Shown: piece by piece, positions 47,801-59,900 of the stretch | Layout: each line of letters opens with the position of its first letter | Position numbering within the stretch: the first letter of the stretch is position 1 | Assembly: GCA_023213395.1 (NCBI GenBank) | Contig: CM041465.1 | Coordinates: 21,080,001 to 21,144,000 of the forward strand | Length of the DNA: 64,000 nt | Direction of reading: 5' to 3' | Source of the DNA: Cycas panzhihuaensis | Taxonomy: Eukaryota; Cycadophyta | Position numbers and translations under genes: made by a program | The notes under the pieces: model-generated | Seen by the model: only the letters and a program-made list of their open reading frames with translations | Databases searched by the model: none | Told to the model about the DNA's origin: nothing

Positions 47801-48520
47801 ATACATGCATGTAGGAATAAGATTAGTAAGTATAATATGAATGAATGCATTCTCTTTTGTATTGGAAAGAAAACATTGAAAAGGAAAAGTTACATAAGTC
47901 ATTCACTTTCTCCCTCCCTTTTACTTCCCTGAGTTGATTTCTTTAGATAAAAATGAAAAGAGATTGATCCCAAGAGCAAGTGTTTATTATTTATATATGT
48001 TGTTAAAATAAAGATCTTAACTTCTAAACCTTGTAATTGCATTACATGTTGGAACATAGGAAACAACTTTAACCCTTTACATAACTAGACAAAACCATAA
48101 ACAAACCTTGCATTAAGACCAAGCCCTAAGGGAAAACCCTTAAGTTAGCCAAAGAGACAACCCTAGAGCCTTATCCCTTAGGCTTGTCTCTCATACACAT
48201 CAAATCCCCTTCTTCTCTAAGAACCTTCCATTCCTCTCCCCCCAAAGGAGTCAAGGAGAGCTCATCTACAGCTACTTGGTAACCCGATGATGCCTAATAC
48301 CCTCTCATCTCCATTCCATATGATCTCCCCTTTTAGATCCAATGAAGTTTAGGAAGTTAGAGGTCTAAGATTAGTTGTGGGTTCTTGAACCTATGTTTCG
48401 ATGCATGGATGCCCCTTTGGGGATGTTTCTCTCTTCCTTCACTTTTTTTCTACAGCTTAGCCCCTAGCTCTCATAGTTAGTAAGACAAAGTTTGATACCC
48501 TCTAGAGCAAGGTGACTCCA
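44852..48520 (+). repeat. gypsy2 3' LTR
   Basis: TGTTTCCTAACC...GGTGACTCCA, 3669 bp, aligning with the three pieces of the 5' LTR. It is uninterrupted and therefore shows the original sites into which copia A (near 45528) and copia B (near 48318) inserted. The ~430-bp repeat at its start is present. Two short frames open in both LTRs are at 47224-47478 (plus) and 47515-47700 (minus). Confidence 0.92.
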
Positions 48521-48525
48521 CTATC

Positions 48526-49330
48526 CAACATTATAATACTAAAGAGAAATGGGTATTCTATATGCTCAAGACTGCCTAACTATTTTCCACTAACTATGCA
48601 TAAGCAACAAAAGAAGTTTAGGGAACATCCACTTTAGAACTCTAACTAACTTAGATCCTAGCCCTTCCTAAGATTATTCATGTTTTCCCTTGTCATTAAA
48701 ACATGATAAGGGTCTTCCCCCAACCTATTAGCAAAGGGAAGTCTTTCCTAATAATTAAAGAACTATAGCATATTTCTATAGGAATGCCCATGATCGATGT
48801 ATTATGAAGTTGGCCTAACCGATAATAACTCCTTCTTAAAGCCTTGGGGTCAAAAGAAATTAGTTCCATTTATATAAAATAACCATCATTCCCCCCACTT
48901 ATAACCTTATATATGGAGAAAATCCTTTCCCTAAAAAAGAGATAATATCACTAGTACTCTCCATTTTCTATTAGTATTAAAAGCCTTAACGTATTCTCTA
49001 AAGGATAACAATTGATAATGGGTTATCCTTCAATGCCATAGCTACTAAAATTCTTTAATAATTGGGTATTAGAACTCTTAAGAATATTCTTTAGAAATGT
49101 CAGGGATATGATAACATCCTAAAATCCCCTCTTGGAAGTGTCACTATCTCATTAATGTTCAAAGGAAAGATTATTCTTATAGAGATCACTATCTTTAATA
49201 TTGACATGGAGTATAATTTATTTTTGGGTAGGCCATGGTTGGACCTAATGGAAGTTGTTTATTCCTACCTTTGAGGACAATTCAAATTCACCCATAATGG
49301 ATAACTTTGTACTATAAAATGATAAGATCA
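48526..49330 (+). pseudogene. gypsy4 fragment: gag-protease linker and protease
   Basis: Immediately right of gypsy2, a plus-strand gypsy sequence begins in the gag-protease linker (TATGCTCAAGACTGCC matches TATGCTCAAATCTACC of gypsy2 at 35476). Protease blocks follow: IKEL then ISIGMPMIDVL near 48755-48810, DNGLSFNAIATKIL at about 49016-49060, and NIDMEYNLFLGRPWLDLMEVVY at 49198-49265. The DNG of the active site is kept. It ends without RT. It may be the target into which gypsy2 inserted, but its 5' part is not found on gypsy2's other side. Confidence 0.75.
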
Positions 49331-50600
49331 AGATTAATCAGACCCTCACCCAACTATATAAGTCATTTTTAATGTTGAAGAGAAAGAGAAAGAGAAAGAT
49401 TCTAATTTATATTTTGAATAGGCTAGTGAGGGATTCCTATCTTTATGAAGTGATAGTACATGGGGTATCTATAATTGAGTAAACCTCATTAATATTATTA
49501 AGAGTAGTGATATTTTCTTATCCACCTTTTAGAGTTGGAGGTATATTAAAGTTAGATATGGGCATTATCAAGCTTCCTTACACTTATATAAGATGGGTCA
49601 CTAACATTAATAAGTCTCGATCACCTTATCTACAATTAAATACTTCCTATGGCCTTGACTCCTTTAGGCCTCTTATTTTGGTTGGTCTCTTCCTTTGCTT
49701 CTATATTGAGTCTATAATTTAGGGTTATTTAGTAGTCAGGGCTAGTGTAAGTTAATTTTACTTTAGCAGAATTTATTGTGTAGATTAAGGGCATAAAATT
49801 AATTGTAATTAGGGCATATATATCCCAACAACATCATCATACTTAGAGGGCCTATTTTGACTGTTATTTGGTCCTTTCAAGGATATATATTAATAGATAG
49901 ATTAATTTTATTTCTATGATTTTAGACATCTAATAGATTACTCTTTTAATTATTTTCATATATTGCTTCTTCATTTTCTTTCCTAGACTGCTAATTTCAT
50001 TAAATAGATATTTTCATGCTTTCTTTCAAGTCATTCTTTATTTTTCCTTGTAGGTATACTCCACATACATATATGTTGCCCCTTCTACTATAGAATGTAA
50101 TTATCTTTTATTTCTTCACTGACATCCATGAAATGAATGAATGCCCTATAGGAGACACAAGTTTATTCCCCTTTTAATATACATCCCCTTCATCCTTTGG
50201 GTCTGTTATTAGGTCATGTTAGTTATCCTCCACTACTGTGACTAGTGCTTTATCGATGGGTATACTAGGGACTTACTAATTAGGTTTTACATAGTATTAC
50301 TGATTACTATTTTCTATTTTATTTATGCCCTTTGTTTTAATGTGTGACTCTTATAGTTAGTGATTTACTTGTGTGAGCATTGTTCACCTCTTTTCCACTA
50401 CTTTAGGGTCTTAGTATATTTATTTTCAAGATCCACATTTACCTTTTAGGTTTACTTCTTATATGTGATGATTTTATTATTACATTAGGGGTTTATCTCC
50501 TTTAGATCTACATTCTATAATTCCATTTAAAACATCACCTATAAAGCAATCCTTAATGGTAGGTAAATTCTTGCCTAAGTGGTCTATAATTTTTTTTCTA
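49331..50600 (+). other. No recognisable gene
   Basis: An (AGAGAA)n-like run lies at 49378-49400. A frame at 49507-49722 (71 codons) has no family signature. The rest is AT-rich. Confidence 0.55.
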
Positions 50601-51120
50601 GCTTAAGATCCTTAACAACTCAAAGATCAATACTAAACTCTAAATCCTTATGAAAACTATTGTCCAAATTAAACCCAAGAAGATGATGATCTATATGGCC
50701 TATAAATGCCTTTTCAAGATTGAGAGGACTCCAATTATCGATATGAGATGGACCTAACTTATTAAAGCCTTGTTGGATCTCCTTCTCATGTCATCAGGGT
50801 TTCTCAACCCCATGACCCTTTACTTAATTTTAACCCCATGACCCTTTACTTGATCTTAGGTCCTTATCTAAAGCTTTTTCATTTAATCAAACTCACTGAG
50901 GGGAGGAATCCTCTAAATTGTCCTAAACCCCTAAAAGCTCATAGAACACTATGGTAGCCCTAAGGGCTCAAGATGGATAATCAATTTTAGAAGCAACTAT
51001 TACTTGGGCTCATTGTTATCTTGCTTATTTTACAACCTTAGTAGCATGTGATGTATCAATAAGAGGTTATTTCACAACCAACTACATCATCTTTACCATT
51101 GCCTATCCAATCCCCACCAA

Positions 51121-51125
51121 TAACA
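51121..51125. repeat. Element D left target-site duplication
   Basis: TAACA, repeated exactly at 53893-53897. Confidence 0.9.
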
Positions 51126-51448
51126 TATTAGAAATTAATGCCCATAATTAGTCTAAGATCATACAAGACTAGGAGATATAAGATATATAAGTGAATAATA
51201 AATGAAATAATTTGTACAAATATACAACATAATATACTTATAGGAAATGATTGGTTCTAATTATATTATGTTAAATTAATATATATTTATAGTATATATC
51301 ACTACTTAATTCTCCAATCACACTCTAGGAGCTACTTGGTCAACCAATGATCTCTTACATAAAGAAATTTACATAATATGACCCCTTAGTATACATCAAA
51401 AGAGTAATCATATCAATTTAATAATTATAAGTTAAACATTACCTAAAA
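51126..51448 (-). repeat. Element D 3' LTR
   Basis: TATTAGAAATTAATG...ACCTAAAA, 323 bp, pairs with 53570-53892. Confidence 0.88.
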
Positions 51449-53555
51449 TTCCCCTATTAATATTTAATCCATATCACATACTTATTTCAAATATGATACC
51501 AGGTCCATATAAAAGCTAAATATCTACTTAAGCATATGGGTAAGCAATAACTATACTCACTAGCCCTTTAGAATGGCCGTTCTATATGTGGTTCACTAGT
51601 ATTTCTTTGAGAAGTAGCCTTCACCTACTCCTATTTTTCTTATTTCTAGTTATCCTAACTAAGGTGGAATGTCTAGGAGAAAAACTAAATTGAAAACACT
51701 TAACCCATCTACTACACTATGGAACAAACCTATAAAAATGGTTATCTAAGGCAAAGTATATGATAAAACACCTTTTTTTAATCATAGTCTTCATTTTAAC
51801 ACCTTATTAAACTAAAGTATAAAATTTACAACATTTAAACTATCTTGAAAAGCTCTCAAAGCATATCATATAACTAATTGTTAGAAATCCCTATGAGTCA
51901 ACTTCATAATACAACTTATGACATTCAATTCTAATACCATATGTGAGAGATATAACCATTTTATTGATAACAAGTCTATTAAAAAAAAAAAAGATATGTA
52001 GCCCCTTTCAATTTAACTCTTGGTCACCTATACAACTTTTTCCAAGGGCTAAGTAGATTTTAAAATATAAAAAAATAGTTTAATATTACTTTATAATGTT
52101 TAGAAATATTAGAAAATTAAAAATTGAAAAAGTTCATTATTGTGTCAGTCCATGATATGTGTGTGACCTATGAATGTAAAAATGATGTCCATTTACTATT
52201 TTTCCATGAATTTTTAATTTATAAGCTTTAAATTTTATAATTTTAGATACTGAAGATGTAATAATAACCTTAGATCTAGTAAACAATTATCTCATAGAGA
52301 AGAAAATTATAGTTAGAAGTATCCAACTTTTACCAAATTTACTAAACACTACAATAAAGCTACCCAATAGAGAAATAAGCTACTCAATCACTACTAGACA
52401 TAATGTACATTATAAATCAATAGATATATAAGTGCTATAGTCATCAGAGATGTTGAATATATGTTTGGCTTTGCGATATTTATGTTGGGAGGTGTAGAAC
52501 ACACCAAGAATATTTTTTAAATGCCCAAAGCATTGCCAATACTACGTAACAACTAGATAAAATGTTAAATCAATGTTAAATCCTCCCAACAACATAGTGC
52601 TTTTAATAATCTATTATTTTTAAGTAATGGCAACTTCAAATGGAGATTAAACAAGGAGGAAATCAACCCAAAACCTTCATATGGGAGCACAAACCCTTGA
52701 TGCATTATATAAGATACCCACCAATCTTTGCTTAAATCTCATATCCTCTTTACAAACTACTATATCTCAAAAGTAAAAGGAATCTCATCAGCATGTAGAA
52801 TTGTCATCATCAAATGGTAACATTTTAACCTCTAACTTGTTGATGGGGTGGTACATCAACAAAACCCAAATGAACCTACTTTATTTATTATACTTTAACA
52901 TTATTCAAAGAATTTCCCCCATATTCACAAGTTCTTTCAATCAATAAGCTCCATTTCAAAGCCCCAAAACATACTAATTTCTACACATGAGTGAATGAAC
53001 CATTTGCTACTCTAAACTATGATGCAAAACCCTTATAAAATATGGGACCATCATGACAGAGGATAAAACTATGCCCTTCCCACCATATCACTAGTTTTGC
53101 TTGGTAATCAAGTCTATATATAAAGCCTTACTCTTAGACTCATGTGTAACACCTATATATATATTAGTAAAACATATAAATAACTAGCCCAAAAATAAAT
53201 CAAATATATGGGAAACCTTTATGAGATTCAAAATAACCATAACACCTATACTATTATTGGATTTTCATGCATAAGCACTAATATACTCGATGCTTATAAT
53301 ACCAACATGCTATAAGTGCCCTAATAAACCATGGTTTGAAACCAAACATAACTTACAATAAAATGCCACTTGATAAACAAACAGACTACCCCCTACATTG
53401 GTTATAAATAGGCATACTTAATAAACCCTTGATAAGTGAACACACTCATAGATGTACAACCTAACTGGGATCAAAACAAACTTGAATAAGGGCTTTGATA
53501 CCACTTATTAAAACATAGCTCTAATAGACCTAGATCTTATAGAACTAAAACCATA
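51449..53555 (-). other. Element D interior, noncoding
   Basis: AT-rich with a run of A at 51978-51990. No coding blocks on either strand. Confidence 0.65.
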
Positions 53556-53567
53556 GCTCCAATACCA
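53491..53567 (-). other. Element D primer binding site, present twice
   Basis: The copy beside the LTR (53556-53567) reads TGGTATTGGAGC on the minus strand, 10/12 to the tRNA-Met PBS. A second copy at 53491-53503 reads TGGTATCAAAGCC, the same as in copia A and B, 64 bases further inside. Confidence 0.8.
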
Positions 53568-53569
53568 CT

Positions 53570-53892
53570 TGTTAGAAATGAATGCCTATAATAGGTCTAG
53601 GATCATATAAGACTATGAAATATGAGACATGAAAGTTAATAATAAATGAAAGAATATGTACAAATATACAACGTAATATACTTGTGGAAAATGATCAGTT
53701 ATAATTATATAATACTAAACTAGTACATATTTATAGTACATATCACCACTTGGTTATCCAATCATAGTCTAGGATCCACTTAGTTAACGAATGACCTCTT
53801 ACATAAAGAAGTGTGTATATTATGATCCCTTAGTACACATCGAATGAGTAATCATATTAATTTAGTAATCATGGGTTAAACATTACCCAACA
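53570..53892 (-). repeat. Element D 5' LTR
   Basis: TGTTAGAAATGAATG...ACCCAACA, 323 bp. Confidence 0.9.
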
Positions 53893-53929
53893 TAACATCT
53901 CTATTTATAGCTCTTATTTGAATGGTAAG

Positions 53930-55640
53930 TCATTCACTGATTTAACAAATCTCTTAATCCATTCCATTTGTTTCTTTAATAAGTAGACTTCATACATATT
54001 TTTCATAGGTAATGACTACTTGGTCGAATCTTATTGTTCTACCAATTTCACCTCATTTTATACCTTGCCCTTTACTTTTACTAACAACATCTTGGAGGAT
54101 GACTCTTCCTCTCCCATACCTTATTTGACCAACTCTATAGCCTACCTAATCTACTTCTATTCCTCTTAGGTATGTCACTCAATAGTAGAGGCAAGTTGGG
54201 ACTTGCTCCTAACATACTTTTGATGTTAACCCATTCCACCCATATGGAGTTGCCCCTCTAATTAAAGGTCTATATGGGCAAAATCCAATCCCACATCCTT
54301 CCTCTTACCCCATTCCACCTTACCAAGCTTTATTTATGGGTGGTCTAATCTATCCTCTATCTTCTCAAGCTCTTAGATCCTAACTAAATCTATCTTACCA
54401 AATTCTACCTAAGCTTACAACATGTGTATCTAACCTATATGGTCAAGTAGTAACTTCTTACCAAGTTTGGGGTATCCCCTATTATGTTGCATCTTATCAA
54501 ATATACTAGTAAGAGTAGAACCTCTACGGTACCATTCAAACATAATTATCATATAGGCTTCAACCTACTCTTCTATTAATGGACCCTTTATCTTAACCTA
54601 GAGTATGTCCCTTTGTTAACTATTATACTGGTCTTCTTTCCTTAGAGGCCCTCTAATTAAATTTAATATCCATCCACTAGAAGTACTTAAATTTGAGGGC
54701 ACTTCATCTTAGGACCCATTGTAGCATAGGCTTGCTTATATGATCATATTTTAATGAAATTCTTCCCCATATATCTTTAGAGGGATGCTTTTAAGTCATT
54801 CTACCACCTTCCTCCTCACTTCATCTTTTACTTTCAATAATTGTTGGATATATTTGTGAATTATTTTGATGTTTGATGTCCTTTCAAGAGTGGTACCAAG
54901 GCCCTTCTCTCTCTCTCAAATAGGGTCAAGATAATCTCAATAAGGACTTCATCTACCATTTTCATAACTTATTATATTTATTAAAGGACATATTACCTAT
55001 ACACTTAAAGAGAGATATGTTCATGAATACTCTTCATCATAGGGTCTATATGAAAGTGCTTAAAATGGATGCAATCATGTGGGTCTATACTATTACTAAA
55101 TGCCTCACCTTGGAATCCATTGAGATCCAAATAAGACTTAAGAAATTAAATAAACCTACCGTATAATATGAGGCACCCCCAACACTATAATATCCAAGGC
55201 CTTAACCACATGCTCATAGGCCTTCAGTTAGTACTCTTAATAAAAGCACAGATTTTATGACTTTTATAATTTATTAATTTGATCAAGTTATAAACAATCT
55301 TAAATTATAACTAAATCAAAGCTAATAAGAATGACTTATTCCCTTATAAGGATATAGATCAATTCACTAATCAATAAAGACTCTACGTTAGGGTAATATT
55401 AAGGAACTTATCCCTCCTTATAAAAGAATGTACTAGTCTCCCTACAAAAGGAGATGGTGTTTAATTCCTCATTACTGTGCTCACGATGATGCCCACTATT
55501 AGTCTCAACATCCTAACTTAGAACCGCCATAAGATTCTCTAATAGAACATGCATCTAAACCTAACCTAGATCAATTGGTCCATAAGGGCCCTTTCCATGT
55601 TCATGAGGCTCAAAATCTTCAAGCTCAACCATAAGCCCAA
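53930..55640 (+). pseudogene. gypsy3 gag
   Basis: Broken gag with blocks matching gypsy1 and gypsy2: FHPYGVAPLIKGLYGQNPIP near 54225-54285, a capsid-like stretch around 54770-54900 and LKRDMFMNTLHHRVYMKVLK near 55000-55070, followed by KCLTLESIEIQIRLKKL. KPNLDQLVHKGPF at about 55557-55600 marks the gag C-terminal region. Stops and frame changes occur every few tens of codons, more than in gypsy2 gag. Confidence 0.8.
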
Positions 55641-55676
55641 TGAGGAAAGGGAAGACCTCAACATTAAAGATTGTTG

Positions 55677-56163
55677 TGATCCTCCACTATATGAGGTTAC
55701 CTTTATTGTAATTATCCCATATGCATAAGTCCAAGAGATAAGTAGCCTTAATAGCCCAATATATATGTATGTAATATATAAGTGAGATCATCATTGTGTA
55801 TTTGTGATCTTATGTTAATGAATATTCTTTGAAACTTCATCTCTTTCTTTATCTTTTATCTATCATTTTCTATTTCTATTTCTCTATGTTTATTAATTAC
55901 AAGATTATGTTCATTATAATTATAATGAACCTATTCCTATAACCATTTAGCATAGAGAAATATAAATAAAAAGTAATTAGGCAAAAGATAAAGAAGGAGA
56001 TGAAGTTCCAAAGAATATTCATTAACATAAGATTAAAAATATATAATGATGATTCCACTCATACATTACATACATGTATATTGATCTATTAGGGCTACCC
56101 ATCTCTTAGACTTATGCATGTGGGATAATTACAATAAGAATAACCTCACATGGTGGAGGATCA
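55677..56163. repeat. 487-bp inverted repeat (hairpin; MITE-like or foldback)
   Basis: Two arms of about 210-240 bp are near-perfect reverse complements, from TGATCCTCCAC at the left end to GTGGAGGATCA at the right end, with mostly transition differences. The centre is a perfect 22-bp palindrome at about 55911-55932 (GTTCATTATAA and its complement), next to a ~20-bp diverged segment. It interrupts gypsy3 between gag and protease. A clear target duplication was not found; pairing may extend a few bases beyond the ends. A transcript would form a long hairpin. Confidence 0.85.
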
Positions 56164-56700
56164 TAATAAATATGACCATAACCCAATTTGTCTTAAAACT
56201 AACTTAACAAAAATTCTCAACTCAAACCAAAAACCTCTTAACCTATGAACCAACAGTCCATAAAAGTAGCCTAATATTATAATACCATGGGTGAAAGCGT
56301 CATGGGATTAGGTGGATTAGTAAGATGTGGTGATTACCAAGGAGAAGTAATATAAACAATGTTTGTTACTACAAAGAAAGTAGTCTAACTAAAGTATGTT
56401 AAGTGTGTGCCAATTGTACGATGGTGATATGAACTCCATGCATGGCCAATATAGAGGTAGTATAAAAGCCTGGATCCCAAGGGTCCCCCTTCCTTCATAA
56501 CTTTATACCACGGGTGGCTAGAGGTTCTCCTCTAGATATCAAAAAAAAGAAAAAAAGAAAAAGAGCCATGGGAGAGAGAGCGATTTAAATGGTTGGGACC
56601 TCTTAAGTAATGACTGTGACATGTGCTTAAGTAGTAAGGGAAGTTGAGGGGACATCTTCATCCTATAACCTCAATTTAATCCTTAATCCATAAAGATCTC
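56164..56700 (+). other. Noncoding stretch with TATA-like site, small stem-loop and A-rich tract
   Basis: TATAAAAGCC occurs at 56461-56470; a 7-bp perfect stem with a TTCT loop lies at 56518-56535 (CTAGAGG/CCTCTAG), followed at once by an A-rich tract (56541-56562). No coding seen. Such a stem-loop plus A-tail could be the 3' end of a short retroposon, but this is speculation. Confidence 0.5.
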
Positions 56701-58700
56701 TCTTCTTCTTAAAATTATACCTATTTACCCTAGTCAGTATGACTTAGAAAGGGTCCTTCTGTAGCCCATAAGCAAGGGGAAGACCATCTTTATTATAAAG
56801 GATATCTAATCATTTTCATAGGAATGTCTATGATGGACATCCTACAAAGTTATCCTAACCAAAAGAACTTGCTTCTAGAGACCTTAGGGTATAAGGAAAT
56901 TCTAATTCACATAGTCTATATTAAATCCATAAGCCAATGCATTATCATATTTAACCTTAAGGGGTTGCCTCCTCTAAAAGAAAGGGAGTTCCTATAGAAC
57001 TTCTCTTTTTCTATTATAATCAAGACTCTAGAGTTTGACCTTAAAAAAACTATGGTAGAAAATGCATCTTCTATTAATGCCATGCCTACTTAGGTGCTGA
57101 AAGAACTCAACATTAGGGCTTTTGAATCTGCTAGTTGAAAGTGCTAAGGGTATAATGGGAATAAAAAGTCCCATTTTAAAATAGTCATAATTCCTCTTAC
57201 TCTTGAGGATAAACTATCCTCATATAGATCATAATTTTGAATATCAATGTAGAATATAATATCCTTTTGGAATGACCTCAGTTGGAATAAACATGGGTAA
57301 TCTACTCTTCCTTATAAGGGAAACTCGAGTTCCTTCATAATGGAAGGGTGTGTAATATTACATGTAAACCATCTCCTTACGGTTCATCCCAAATAGTTAT
57401 TCAAGCCATCATTGATGTAGGGATCAAAGAAACAATCAAGCATGGCCCATATCTTAAGTCCCTCTTTTTGGACTCAAGCCCTCAATTTGACCTATATTCT
57501 ACCCCTTTAGGACCTAACATGATCTATTTTTCTCTAATTAGTATTGGTAGCTATGGATACCTAACTATTCTTAGCCACCCTAAGTTTGATCTAGAAGATG
57601 AAAGGCCTTCTATATGCCAAGTGGCTATGCCTTCCTACACTCAAGGGGTTGCATCTCCCAAGGATACTTCCCATGTATTTAGTCTTTTTCTAAGGAACCT
57701 TCCTTTATGAGAGCCCTAAAAGGACCTTGTGAAAAACTTTGAGACATTCCCATCATCTCCTTTAACTCATAGAATCCCCCCTTTCCAATGAGCTTAGCTT
57801 TTGCAATGCATGTGCTAACTTGTTCATACTTACCATCCTAATATTTATGAGGACATTGATGAGCTACCACATGTAGCTCCACCCTCTTCTCAACCCACTC
57901 TACCATCTACCCACCTTGTAAAACCATCACGGATAGTTTCCCACTTGGATAATATGTATAAAGTCTCTAAAATTTAAACCACTCAACTTTCTAACCTCTA
58001 AGATGTGGTTAGAATTCTAATATTCACCAAGTATTCCTTGGTCCTCATACCCATCATGTTACTCTAATCCTCATATAGCTTTAGAATAATGTCCCTTATG
58101 GGAGAGATGAAGACTTGGTCCCTCCCTTATGAACCATCAATATGATCCATAATATTTAGGATTTTCTTAATTCTATGGTTATGAAACTTAACCCATCATA
58201 GATTCCTCCAACCTATAACTTAAATACCATATCTAGTTCTATCTTTTTATATGATGAATCCATCATATATAATACCCTTCCCATATCCCCCTAAGATGTG
58301 TTCCATGGGCCTCCTACTTTTGATCTTGAACCTATAAACACTCGAGCTCTTATTACTCAACTAATACCTTTGGTTAGGTTATGCCATATTTACTACCAAC
58401 ACTATGATTCTAACTCTTTTAAGTATTCTTTAAATATCTTTGATTAATGGGCTAATTACTTTGCCAAACCCCCTTTTAAAGATCAAAAATTTATAATTTA
58501 TAAGAAAGTAATCCATGGCATCAATTACTTGAAAATAATGAGCATTGTTGGAGCACCTTATGGGGGTGGCTTGTAATGTTCCTCCAAATCACCACAAGTT
58601 AGGGTTTTAAAAATTCCTTGTCATTAGTTCACCCTTAGTTGGGCCTATTATAACTTAGACCATCTTAAACTTGTCCATAGACTAAGCCTCTCCTTATTTT
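56701..58700 (+). pseudogene. gypsy3 protease and linker
   Basis: The protease active-site region reads MVENASSINAMPT near 57052-57090 (DNGSS changed to ENASS). The frame at 57348-57710 is open for 120 codons and matches the gypsy2 linker at 36241-36591, including LISIGSYGYLTILSHPKFDLEDE. The remainder to 58700 is linker with scattered homology. Confidence 0.75.
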
Positions 58701-59900
58701 AAGGAGGGGAATATTCTCCTTATGGGAGGAACTATAGATATCATTCTCACCCTTAAGAAGATCATCAAGGTGGGGATAAAATATTCTCCTCAGGAAATAA
58801 CTAAATACATATAGCTCTTTTAAGAGTTCTAAGATATTTTCATATGGGATTACACAAATATAAAGGGTATAAGCCCTATGATTATTACTCACAATCTTAC
58901 AACTATGCCTGAGGGTAAACCTATAAGGAAAAAATAGTACCCTATTTATCTTAGACTTTTAGGTATTATTAAGATAGAGGTAAACAAGCTCCATAATGCG
59001 GGCTTGATCATATTAATCAATTATCCATATTAGGTCTCTAACATTATTCTTATAGTGAAGAAGAATAGGATAATTTGTATTTGTATAGATTTCAAAGATA
59101 TAAGCAATGCTTACCCTAAGGACAACTTCCCCATCCCTTTCATTGATTAAATTATTGTTAGGGCTACAAGATTCAAAGTTAAGAGAACTTTCATTACTCC
59201 TTAGAGTACTTTTACTTATATAACAATTCTATTTGGAATCAAAATATAGGTTGGCCTCTCACAAAAAATAGAAAATCATCCTACTAATCTTAGAAAAATC
59301 ATTTTGATACATGAAGTTTCATATAAGTTTGAATCCATATAAGTGCATATTCACTATCACAACAAAAAAGCTCCTAGGATTTATGATTTCCTAATAAGTA
59401 ATGAAGGTTGACCTTGAAAAGATAAGGGCAATACTTAAGATGTATCTTCCTCATACTAAAAAATAAATCAAGTTCTTCCTTGGGTAACTTGTTTTCTTTA
59501 GGAATTTTTGGTCTATTTTTCCATGAACACTAAACTCCTTACAAATCTCCTTAGAAAAAGGACTCTTTTTACTTGGGCACCAACTACCCAAGCTAGTTTT
59601 GATGAACTCAAATAGGGCCTTACTTTTATGCTACTGTGGCCTTCCCATAGTTTGATAAACTATTTATCTTGGATATATCATACAAAAGTGAGATAATTAG
59701 GGCCATACTGGCCTAAGAGTATTATCTAAGAGTTGAACACACCATATATTTCATTAGTCACACCTTAGTTACAACTGATCTTAATTATACTCCTATGAAA
59801 ATAAGTTCCTTGGCCTCATGTTTTCAACTAAAAAGATGAGTCACTACCTAGTGCTTTCTTGGGAGGACCTAAATTAGATATCCCTCAATTGTTAAGATAT
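58701..59900 (+). pseudogene. gypsy3 RT-RNase H with deleted catalytic core
   Basis: RT starts with EVNKLHNAGLIILINYPY and IVKKNRIICICIDFKDISNAYPKDNFPIPF (58975-59150). After ATRFKV at about 59180 the region containing SLMDGFSGYNQ is missing, and after FGIKI near 59245 the FMDDMMG box is also missing; the frame resumes at LRKIILIHEVSYKF and KAPRIYDFLISNE (59290-59395). RNase H remnants follow at 59640-59900. With both catalytic segments deleted it could not polymerise DNA. Confidence 0.75.

Larger units (their letters stand above)
5347..48520 (+). mobile_element. gypsy2: ~19 kb Tat/Ogre-like Ty3/gypsy element with nested insertions
   Basis: Two related LTRs (5347-24674 with insertions, and 44852-48520) bracket gag, protease, RT-RNase H, integrase, an antisense frame and a second RNase H, all matching one plus-strand element. 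Removing copia A (10155 bp with one TSD), copia B (5515 bp) and copia C plus its duplication (about 8.2 kb) leaves about 19.3 kb, with LTRs of about 3658 and 3669 bp. Large size, long LTRs, the DDGS-type protease region and the extra RNase H point to the Tat/Ogre branch. It is heavily decayed, with a stop roughly every 30-60 codons, and the LTRs have many differences. It is the oldest dated structure in the window because three other elements lie inside it. Confidence 0.9.
51126..53892 (-). mobile_element. Element D: compact non-autonomous LTR retrotransposon
   Basis: Two 323-bp LTRs (51126-51448 and 53570-53892) with TG/TA...CA ends, a tRNA-Met-type PBS on the minus strand beside the right LTR, a purine-rich tract on the minus strand beside the left LTR (AATAGGGGAA) and a perfect TAACA target duplication define a 2767-bp minus-strand element. 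The 2.1-kb interior holds no recognisable gag or pol, so it depended on proteins from another element, probably a copia given the PBS. The LTRs are clearly diverged, so it is old. Its size is between TRIM and LARD classes. Confidence 0.9.
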
